A model generated the notes under the pieces. It searched no databases. It saw only the letters and a program-made list of their open reading frames with translations, and was not told the origin of the DNA. This document shows positions 34,949 through 41,488 of a stretch of 55,094 nucleotides of DNA, in pieces (the first letter of the stretch is position 1; each line of letters starts with the position of its first letter). The DNA is taken from contig JAFAXX010000031.1 in assembly GCA_019240655.1 (NCBI GenBank), positions 1 to 55,094 on the forward strand, read 5' to 3'. The DNA is from Solirubrobacterales bacterium. Lineage in GTDB: Bacteria; Actinomycetota; Thermoleophilia; Solirubrobacterales; Solirubrobacteraceae. The translations under genes were made by a program, and so were the position numbers.

Positions 34949-35814
34949 GGCAGCGTCACTCCGCTGAGCAGCGCGGCGAGAAGGGTCGCGGCCACGAGGT
35001 CGGCGCTCGTCCCCGGATTCAGCCGGTGATCGCAGCCGCGCAGCGAAGCGTCGAAGTCCGCCAGGGAGCGGGTCCCGTCCCGCACCTCGCGAGCGGCCCG
35101 GGTCACCGCGAGCGCCGCCTCGGGGCCCGCCTTGCGTGCGATCAGCGTGTCGGGGTGTGACGCCAGCAGGCCGACGTGCAGTGACACGATCGCGTCGAGC
35201 GTCGCAACCCCGTCGCCCAGCGCGCCGACGAGCAACGGGAGCGCGGTCCCGAACACGATCGCGTAACCGGTCACATACTCCGAGGCGATGCTGTCGCGGT
35301 GCGCCGCGGCGGCCATCGCCTCGCGCAGCGTGACGCGGGCCGGGGCGCGGACGTCGTGCTCGGGCGCGTCTCCGAGCCCGCCGGGACCCGCCCGGGCGAT
35401 CGCCGCAAACGCTGCAGCGGCATCGTCGACGTCGAGCTGTGCAAGCGTCCGCTCCATCGCCGCGCGCAGCCCTTCGCCGGCTCGCCGGGTCACGGCGGCA
35501 CGGGCCAGCGGCGCGAACAGGAGCACGATCCCCAGGTTGGTGTTGGTGGGGGCGACGCGCGCGGTCGCTCGCACCCCGTCGGCGATCAGCTCCCCGACGC
35601 GCCGCCGGCGAACCCGCCGGCGCGCGAACACGGGGCCGAGCGCGAGCGCCGAGCGCACCATGTCGGCATACGTCGTGTCGGCAAAGTCTCGGCCCGGCGT
35701 GATGTTGCCGGGCTTGGGCGCCGCCACCTCGAGCAGGCACGCGAGCTGGACATCGTGCGCCAGTAAGTCACGGGTCAGTCGCGAGTGAGCTAGGGTTGCG
35801 CTCACCCGCGTCAC
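34945..35814 (-). CDS. CitG/MdcB-like (triphosphoribosyl-dephospho-CoA synthase family) protein
   Basis: A 289-residue all-helical protein of the CitG family: ACLLEVAAPKPGNITPGRDFADTTYADMV near residue 26, APTNTNLGIVLLFAPLARA, DALDAIVSLH-type and SADLVAATLLAALL. True CitG makes the prosthetic group of citrate lyase, but no citrate or malonate decarboxylase genes are here; relatives occur in bacterial H4MPT clusters and probably transfer a ribosyl-phosphate unit in cofactor synthesis. It is the first gene of the leftward operon ending at 27399, and its GTG lies 23 bases from fae on the other strand. Confidence 0.83.
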   Translation of the reverse strand: MTRVSATLAHSRLTRDLLAHDVQLACLLEVAAPKPGNITPGRDFADTTYADMVRSALALGPVFARRRVRRRRVGELIADGVRATARVAPTNTNLGIVLLFAPLARAAVTRRAGEGLRAAMERTLAQLDVDDAAAAFAAIARAGPGGLGDAPEHDVRAPARVTLREAMAAAAHRDSIASEYVTGYAIVFGTALPLLVGALGDGVATLDAIVSLHVGLLASHPDTLIARKAGPEAALAVTRAAREVRDGTRSLADFDASLRGCDHRLNPGTSADLVAATLLAALLSGVTLP

Positions 35815-35837
35815 GATACGAGAGAGGAGGGAGCAGT

Positions 35838-36350
35838 ATGGCCGTCATCCTGTCAACCGGAGAGGCGCTCACCGGCGATGGCAACGAGCTGGCGCACATC
35901 GACCTGCTGATCGGTTCCAAGAGCGGACCGGTCGGCGAGGCGTTCGCCCATGCCTTCGTCAACGAGAAGGAGGGTCACACCAACCTGCTGGCGGTGGTGA
36001 CCCCCAACCTTCCGGCCAAGCCGGACACCGTGATCACCAACAAGGTCACGATCAGGGGCGAGAAGCAAGCTGTGCAGCTGTTCGGGCCGGCTCAGGCCGC
36101 GGTCGCGCGCGCGGTGGTGGACTCGGTGGCCGACGGCGTGATCCCCAAGGACCAGGTCGACGACCTGTGCCTCGTCGTGGGCGTGTTCATCCACTGGGAG
36201 GCCGCGGACGACAAGAAGATCTACGACTACAACTACGAGGCCGTGAAGATGTCGATCGCGCGGGCGCTGGGCGGTGAGCCGACCATGGACAAGGTGCTGG
36301 CCGAAACGCCCAACGCGCGTCACCCGTTCGCCAGCGGCGCCGAGGGCTAG
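35838..36350 (+). CDS. fae: Formaldehyde-activating enzyme
   Basis: A 170-residue enzyme that condenses formaldehyde with H4MPT to methylene-H4MPT and so detoxifies it. The catalytic His lies in GNELAHIDLLIG near residue 19; VTPNLPAKPDTVITNKVTI, LFGPAQAAVARAV and DDKKIYDYNYEAVK are hallmarks. GAGGAGGGAG precedes the ATG. It opens the rightward operon fae-SDR-DHPS-like-mtdB. Confidence 0.96.
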   Translation: MAVILSTGEALTGDGNELAHIDLLIGSKSGPVGEAFAHAFVNEKEGHTNLLAVVTPNLPAKPDTVITNKVTIRGEKQAVQLFGPAQAAVARAVVDSVADGVIPKDQVDDLCLVVGVFIHWEAADDKKIYDYNYEAVKMSIARALGGEPTMDKVLAETPNARHPFASGAEG

Positions 36351-36373
36351 CGGCGGCCCGCCTCCAGTCGCCG

Positions 36374-37132
36374 ATTGCGCAGACCGGAGAGCCGCCGCTC
36401 GCCGGTCTGCGCACGGTCGTCACCGGCGCCAGCTCGGGGATCGGGAGCGCGATCGCCGCCGCCTTTGCCGGCGCCGGGGCTCGCGTCGGCATCGGCTTCT
36501 GGCGCTCGTCCGACGCCGCCCGCAAGCTGGCGGCCGAGCTCGGAGACGGCCACTGCGTACTGCAGGCGAACCTGAGCACGCCCGACGGCTGCAGCTCGAT
36601 CGTGCGGCAGGCCTTCGAGGCGCTCGGGGACGTTGAGGTGTGGGTCAACAACGCCGGCGCCGACGTGCTCACCGGTGAGGCTGCCCGGTGGCCGGCCGAG
36701 CGTAAGCTCGACGCGCTGCTGGAGCTCGACCTCAAGGCGACGATTCGCTGCTCGCGGCTGGTCGCAGCCCGGATGCGCCCCGGCGGCTGCATCCTCAACC
36801 TCGGCTGGGATCACGCCACGCTCGACGGGATGGCGGGCGAGAACCCCGAGCTGTTCGCCGCCGTCAAGGCCGGAGTGCTCGGCTTCTCGAAGTCGTTCGC
36901 GCGCTCGGTCGCGCCGCAGGTGCGAGTCAACGTTCTCTGCCCGGGGTGGATCGAGACCGCCTTCGGCGCCGGCGCGGACCGCGACTTCTACGCCGAGGTC
37001 GAGGCGCAGACGCCGCTTCGCCGCTGGGGCCGGCCGGAGGACGTGGCCGGCGCCGCCGTGTGGCTGGCCTCGCCGGCCGCCGCCTTCATCACCGGACAGG
37101 CGGTCAACCTCAACGGCGGGACCGTTGGCTGA
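36374..37132 (+). CDS. SDR oxidoreductase in the fae operon, non-canonical start
   Basis: An SDR of about 252 residues. The cofactor loop is VVTGASSGIGSAIAAAFAGAGARV, then VWVNNAGADVL, and PGWIETAFG and FITGQAVNLNGGT near the end. The expected YxxxK Tyr region reads NPELFAAVKAG, so the catalytic Tyr appears replaced by Phe while Lys is kept. No ATG, GTG or TTG exists in frame upstream of the conserved core (a stop is at 36275); ATT at 36374 is taken as start, CTG at 36407 is an alternative. It overlaps the next gene by eight bases. A pterin reductase role is possible in view of context. Confidence 0.75.
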   Translation: MAQTGEPPLAGLRTVVTGASSGIGSAIAAAFAGAGARVGIGFWRSSDAARKLAAELGDGHCVLQANLSTPDGCSSIVRQAFEALGDVEVWVNNAGADVLTGEAARWPAERKLDALLELDLKATIRCSRLVAARMRPGGCILNLGWDHATLDGMAGENPELFAAVKAGVLGFSKSFARSVAPQVRVNVLCPGWIETAFGAGADRDFYAEVEAQTPLRRWGRPEDVAGAAVWLASPAAAFITGQAVNLNGGTVG

Positions 37133-38474
37133 CACGCTGTTCCTCACCGGCCGCCTGGCCGCGCCCGCGCTCCGCGGTGTGCTCTCCGATCTCGGCATCG
37201 ACCACCAGATCGTCGTGATGAACATCAGCGTCGCCGCGCTGATGACCACGCGCTGGATCGCCAGGCGGCTGGACGTCCCGCCGGGGGTGGACAACATCGT
37301 GATACCGGGGCTGTGCGAGGGCGAGGTCGATGTGCTCCAACAGGCCACCGGGCTGCCGGTGCGCAAGGGCCCGGCCGACGTCCGCGCGCTGCCCGAGTGG
37401 TACGGGCGCGAGGCCGTCCGCGCCCAGCTCGGCCCCCGTGACGTCCGCGTGTTCGCCGAGATCAACCAGGTGCCGTCGCTGCCCCGCGAGCAGGTCATCA
37501 ACCTGGCCGAGGCCTATCGCGCGGCCGGAGCCGACGTGATCGACCTCGGCCTGTCCCTCGATCGCTCGTGGCTCTCCGAGGGGCCGCCGACGATCGCCAC
37601 GCTGCGCGAGCGCGGGCTATCGCTCAGCATCGACACGCTCGACCCCGAGCACATTCGCATGGCCGACGCCGCCGGCGTGGACTACGTGCTGAGCCTGACG
37701 CCGGAGACGATCGACCTGGCCGAGGGGCTGCGGGCCACGCCGGTGCTGATCACCGAGGACCCGGACGACCTCGACGGTCTCGACCGCATGGCCGCCCGCA
37801 TGGAGCAGCTGCGGCGCCCGTACCTGCTCGACTCGATCCTGGCTCCGATCAACTCCGGCTTCGCCGCGTCCCTGGCCCGCTACGTCGAGGTCCGCCGGCG
37901 CCACCCCGAGGCGGAGATCCTGATGGGAATCGGCAACCTGACCGAGCTCACCGAGGCCGACTCGACGGGCGTGACCGCGCTCCTCATCGGCTTCTGCCAG
38001 GAGGTCGGGATCGGCGCGGTGCTGACCACCGAGGTGATCGGATGGGCGCACGGCGTGGTGCGCGAGACCGTGCTCGCCGCGCAGATAATGCACCTGGCGC
38101 AGCGCCAGGCGCGCCCCCCCAAGCACATCGACTCGGGGCTGCTCACGAGCAAGGACGAGACGATGCGCGCGCCCTCGGAGGCCGAGCTGCGCGCGATGCA
38201 GGCGCAGATCAACGACGCGAACTATCGCCTGTTCGCCGACGCCGACTGGCTCTACGCGTTCAACGGCGAGCGGTTCGTACGCGGCGCCAGCCTCTACGCC
38301 GTGTTCGAACAGCTCGATGTGGACGACGCCTCGCACGCCTTCTATCTCGGCAAGGAGCTGATGAAGGCGACGATCGCGCGCGGCCTGCGCAAGAGTTACC
38401 GCCAGGAGGGACCCCTGGACTGGGGTCTACTCAGCTTCCCAGAACCGCGACGGGAGGACGCCACCCGACGATGA
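37125..38474 (+). CDS. Dihydropteroate-synthase-like protein of H4MPT clusters
   Basis: A 449-residue protein whose middle part resembles the pterin-binding barrel of dihydropteroate synthase (AAGADVIDLGLSLDRS, LSIDTLDPEHIRMADAAGVDYVLSL). The flanks, GRLAAPALRGVLSDLGIDHQIVVMNISVAALMTTRWIARRL and the C-terminal DADWLYAFNGERFVRG, are typical of the methanopterin-linked type. It probably joins the pterin to the arylamine made by MptG. TTG start overlapping the SDR gene; four-base overlap with mtdB. Confidence 0.88.
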   Translation: MADTLFLTGRLAAPALRGVLSDLGIDHQIVVMNISVAALMTTRWIARRLDVPPGVDNIVIPGLCEGEVDVLQQATGLPVRKGPADVRALPEWYGREAVRAQLGPRDVRVFAEINQVPSLPREQVINLAEAYRAAGADVIDLGLSLDRSWLSEGPPTIATLRERGLSLSIDTLDPEHIRMADAAGVDYVLSLTPETIDLAEGLRATPVLITEDPDDLDGLDRMAARMEQLRRPYLLDSILAPINSGFAASLARYVEVRRRHPEAEILMGIGNLTELTEADSTGVTALLIGFCQEVGIGAVLTTEVIGWAHGVVRETVLAAQIMHLAQRQARPPKHIDSGLLTSKDETMRAPSEAELRAMQAQINDANYRLFADADWLYAFNGERFVRGASLYAVFEQLDVDDASHAFYLGKELMKATIARGLRKSYRQEGPLDWGLLSFPEPRREDATRR

Positions 38475-39334
38475 AGAAGATCCTGATCCAGCTCGACACC
38501 GATCCGCATCCCAGCTCGTTCGACGCGATCGCCGCCTACGACGCCGGCGTCGACGTCGTGCTCGCCTTCGGCGAGGTCACCGCCGAGAACCTCGAGGGGG
38601 TCGTCCAGGGGGCGATCTTCCCGCGCGGTCCCGATGGCCTCGCCAACACCGCCTTCTGGGTCGGCGGCTCCAAGGTGCGCGACGGCGAGGCCGTGTTCGC
38701 CGCGGCGCGGAAGCTGTTCTTCGAACCGTTCCAGCCCTCGATCATGCTCGACTCCGACGGCTCGAACACGACCGCAGCGGCCGCCGTGGCGCGGGTCCGG
38801 GGCGCGACGAAGCTGAAGGACGGCCGGGCGGCGGTGATCGGCGTCGGGCCGGTCGGGCTGCGCACCGCCGAGCTGCTGCGGCGCGAGGGCGCCGAAGTCA
38901 CGCTGCTCACCTTCCCGCCCGACGTGATGGAGGGCAAGCATCGCCGCGCCTCGGGCATCGACGTCGCCCGCGAGGCGGGCTTCGAGGTCGTCGAGCCGTC
39001 GTCCAGCGACGAGCTCGACGCCGCGCTGGCCGGCCACGCGGCGGTGTTCGCCGCGGGCCCGGCGGGCACGCAGATCCTCCGCCGCAGCGGCTGGGCCGGG
39101 GCCGAGGGGGTGAAGGTGGTCGTCGACTACTCGGCGGCCGAGCCGGTCGGCGTCGAGGGTGTCGACCGCACCGACAACCTCGAGGAGGAGAACGGCGTCA
39201 GCAAACTCGGCGCGCTGGCCGTGGGCGGTCCCAAGATGAAGCTCCAGAAGCGCTGCGTCGAGCGGATGTTCGAGGACAAGGGGACGGTGATGGACCTCGA
39301 GGGCGTCTACGCGGTCGCCCTCGAGGCGCTGTGA
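38471..39334 (+). CDS. mtdB: NAD(P)-dependent methylene-H4MPT dehydrogenase
   Basis: A 287-residue dehydrogenase that oxidises methylene-H4MPT to methenyl-H4MPT. KKILIQLDTDPHPSSFDAIAAYDAGVD opens it, the nucleotide motif is AVIGVGPVGLRTAELLRREGAEVTL near residue 125, and MLDSDGSNTTAAAAV and KLGALAVGGPKMKLQKR are family signatures. The NAD versus NADP choice is not clear from sequence. It is followed at once by a large inverted repeat. Confidence 0.94.
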   Translation: MKKILIQLDTDPHPSSFDAIAAYDAGVDVVLAFGEVTAENLEGVVQGAIFPRGPDGLANTAFWVGGSKVRDGEAVFAAARKLFFEPFQPSIMLDSDGSNTTAAAAVARVRGATKLKDGRAAVIGVGPVGLRTAELLRREGAEVTLLTFPPDVMEGKHRRASGIDVAREAGFEVVEPSSSDELDAALAGHAAVFAAGPAGTQILRRSGWAGAEGVKVVVDYSAAEPVGVEGVDRTDNLEEENGVSKLGALAVGGPKMKLQKRCVERMFEDKGTVMDLEGVYAVALEAL

Positions 39335-39425
39335 GGGGCCTCGCTGCGCTCGGCGTCCGTGGGGCCGTGCGATCCCGTCCGGACGGGGTGGAGGGCCCCA
39401 CGGACGCCGAGCGAAGCGAGGCCCC
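39335..39425. terminator. Large bidirectional hairpin after mtdB
   Basis: Two 32-base arms (39335-39366 and 39394-39425, beginning GGGGCCTCGCTGCGC) pair with a single mismatch, and the 27-base loop itself contains the 14-base palindrome CCCGTCCGGACGGG. It directly abuts the mtdB stop and ends six bases before the stop of the convergent gene, so it can serve both strands. Confidence 0.8.
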
Positions 39426-39431
39426 CACTCG

Positions 39432-39809
39432 TCAGGCGCGGGCGCCCTCGCGCGGCTTCGAGAAGACGAACTTGCCCATCGGCCCGTCGAGCGGGCTGTC
39501 GTCCTCGGGCCGCCACAGCACGGTGTCCTCGATCCGGCGCGCCAGCGTGAAGTCCTTGTCGGTGATGCCGCCGGCCGAGTGCGTGGCCAGCTTCACCCAC
39601 AGCTTGCCCCAGGTGACATTCAGGTCGGCGTGATGGCCGGCGGCCTCGCACAGGTAACCGATCAGGTTGACAGCCATCAGGGTCGAGGGCCAGCCGTCGG
39701 TGTTGTACTTGCGCCGGATCCAGTCGCCCTCGTGGTACCACTCGCCGAGGCCGAGCTCGGACAGCTTGGCGGGGATCTCCTCCTCGGTGTACGTGCGCTC
39801 TTTGCTCAT
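39432..39809 (-). CDS. Pterin-4a-carbinolamine dehydratase family protein
   Basis: A 125-residue PCD/DCoH-fold protein: the central active-site block is EAAGHHADLNVTWGKLWVKLATHSAGGITDKDFTLA, with the His-His and later His of the family. The classical reaction is dehydration of 4a-hydroxytetrahydrobiopterin. No aromatic amino acid hydroxylase is nearby and the gene sits in a methanopterin cluster, so a role in pterin handling for H4MPT is likely. ATG start 11 bases from the divergent DUF1464 gene. Confidence 0.88.
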   Translation of the reverse strand: MSKERTYTEEEIPAKLSELGLGEWYHEGDWIRRKYNTDGWPSTLMAVNLIGYLCEAAGHHADLNVTWGKLWVKLATHSAGGITDKDFTLARRIEDTVLWRPEDDSPLDGPMGKFVFSKPREGARA

Positions 39810-39820
39810 GGCGCAATCAT

Positions 39821-40891
39821 ATGCCCCGAGTAGCCGGTCTCGACCCGGGAACGGTCTCGTTCGACCTGTGCGTCCTGCGCGACGGCGAGCCGGTCCTCGA
39901 GCGGGTCTTCGACACCGGCCTGCTGCGTGAGGACAGCGGGCCGCTGCTCGAGACGCTGGCGCGCCACGGGCCTTACGACCTCCTCTACGGCCCGAGCGGC
40001 TACGGCCTGCCGCTCGTCGCGGCCGCCGACGTCGGCGAGCGGGAGCTGGCCGAGATGGTGCTCGTGCGCCCCGATCAGGCTCACGCCGACACCGGCGTGG
40101 GCGGGATGCGCTCGCTGCTGCGGGCGCTTGCGCGCAGCGGCCTGCCGGTCGTCTTCGGCCCCGGCGTGATCCACCTGCCCTCGGTCCCGCGCCACCGCAA
40201 GTACAACCGGATCGATCTCGGGACCGCCGACAAGGTGTGTGCGGCGGCGTACGCGATCGCCGATCAGTCGGCGCGGCGGGCGATCGCGCCGGGCCAGACG
40301 GCGATGGTGCTGCTCGAGCTCGGAGGTGCGTTCACGGCGGCGGTGGCGATCGCCGAAGGGCAGATCGTCGACGGCGTGGGCGGGTCCTCGGGACCGCTCG
40401 GCGTGCGCGCGGCCGGCGCACTGGACGGCGAGCTCGCCTACCTGCTCGGGCCGGCGCTGCGCAAGGAGACGCTGTTCACCGGGGGGGCGCTCGATCCGGG
40501 CGGCGCCCTGCAGGTCTCCGACCTCCGGGCGCTGTGGTCGGCCCCGGCGCACGCCGACGGTTGGACCGCGCTGCTCGAGGCGGCGGCCAAGGCGGTGCGA
40601 GCGCTGACCGTGAGCGTGCCGGCCCCGCACGAGATCGTCGTCTCGGGCCGACTCGCCCGCGTGCCTCAGGTGGTCGCCGCGCTGGCCGCGGCGCTCGAGG
40701 ACCTCGCCCCGGTGATCGCACTCGTGCCCGGCCGGGCGAGCGCGGCCGCCCACGGCGGCGCGCTGCTGGCCGACGCGCTGGCCGGCGGCCGGCACGCGGT
40801 CCTGGCCGAGATTCTGAAGCTGCGGGAGTCCAGCGGCACCGCGCTCGACCATCTCCGCGTGGCCGGCAGCGACTCGATCGTGCTGGGCTGA
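39821..40891 (+). CDS. DUF1464 ASKHA-fold protein
   Basis: A 356-residue protein of the DUF1464 family with an actin/hydantoinase-like fold: VAGLDPGTVSFDLCVL at the start, LLYGPSGYGLPLV, VLLELGGAFTAAVAIAEGQIVDGVGGSSGPLG, and VVSGRLARVP near residue 270. The family is shared by archaea and bacteria with H4MPT and is presumed to act in methanofuran or methanopterin formation. No reaction is known. It is the last C1 gene before the XoxF unit. Confidence 0.82.
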   Translation: MPRVAGLDPGTVSFDLCVLRDGEPVLERVFDTGLLREDSGPLLETLARHGPYDLLYGPSGYGLPLVAAADVGERELAEMVLVRPDQAHADTGVGGMRSLLRALARSGLPVVFGPGVIHLPSVPRHRKYNRIDLGTADKVCAAAYAIADQSARRAIAPGQTAMVLLELGGAFTAAVAIAEGQIVDGVGGSSGPLGVRAAGALDGELAYLLGPALRKETLFTGGALDPGGALQVSDLRALWSAPAHADGWTALLEAAAKAVRALTVSVPAPHEIVVSGRLARVPQVVAALAAALEDLAPVIALVPGRASAAAHGGALLADALAGGRHAVLAEILKLRESSGTALDHLRVAGSDSIVLG

Positions 40892-40984
40892 CCTGACCGA
40901 GTGGACAGGTACGGCCTGACAGGTCATGCAGGGGGGTCCCGCCTGGCCGGTTAGGTTGTGTCCACCTCGGCCCAATGTTAGGTT
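40889..40984 (+). promoter_or_regulatory. Repeat-rich leader upstream of the cupredoxin/XoxF operon
   Basis: The gap between DUF1464 and the cupredoxin gene holds several repeats: TGACCTG at 40889-40895 inverted to CAGGTCA at 40920-40926; GACAGGT twice at 40904-40910 and 40918-40924; and GTTAGGTT twice at 40950-40957 and 40977-40984. An AT-rich patch (TTAGGTTTTTTG) follows. Operators and the promoter for the alcohol dehydrogenase are expected here, but no exact -35/-10 is assigned. Confidence 0.45.
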
Positions 40985-41017
40985 TTTTGCCCGTTTTCCG
41001 GATGGAAGGAGAGAGCC

Positions 41018-41455
41018 TTGAGCAGTGAGATGCCGGAGCTGGACAAGCAGAATGGGACGACGCTAGGTCGGCTGCTCGGCCGCGGAAGCGTCGGGCATGC
41101 CGAGGAGGAGTCAGGCGGGCGCATGCGCGCCACGATCCGGATCCCGGTGGACGAGCTGGTGTTCGAGCCGAGGGTGCTCGTCCTACCCCACGGGGGCGAC
41201 CTCGAGCTCGAGCTGATCAACGATGACATGAACACTCACTGCGCGGTCCTGCCGAGCAACGGCGACAGCCAGTTCATCTGGCTGGTGAACCACTCACGCG
41301 GAAAGGCTCATCTCAACCTCGACGGCCCGGGCTACTACTGGTACGCGTCGCGAACGGGCAACGATGAAGGCCGCGGCCTGACCGGCGCGATCGTCGTCTC
41401 GGGCGAGGTCCCGGACGAGGCCAAGCTCGACCGCCCGCCCCAGCCCCGCCCGTAG
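41018..41455 (+). CDS. Cupredoxin-like protein without signal peptide
   Basis: A 145-residue protein whose second half looks like a cupredoxin domain: LVLPHGGDLELELINDDMNTHCAVLP, then GPGYYWYASRTGNDEGRGLTGAIVV. One His ligand position (NTHCAVLP) is present, but the usual Cys-x-x-His-x-x-x-Met loop is replaced by YYWYASRTGND, so a normal type 1 copper site is doubtful. The TTG start follows AAGGAGAG; upstream the frame closes at 40979 with no ATG, so no export signal is encoded. It is 33 bases before, and in the same frame as, the XoxF-like gene, suggesting a partner or electron acceptor for it. Confidence 0.7.
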   Translation: MSSEMPELDKQNGTTLGRLLGRGSVGHAEEESGGRMRATIRIPVDELVFEPRVLVLPHGGDLELELINDDMNTHCAVLPSNGDSQFIWLVNHSRGKAHLNLDGPGYYWYASRTGNDEGRGLTGAIVVSGEVPDEAKLDRPPQPRP

Positions 41456-41488
41456 GCGAGACCCAGCGACCGTCGAAAGGAGCAGTTG

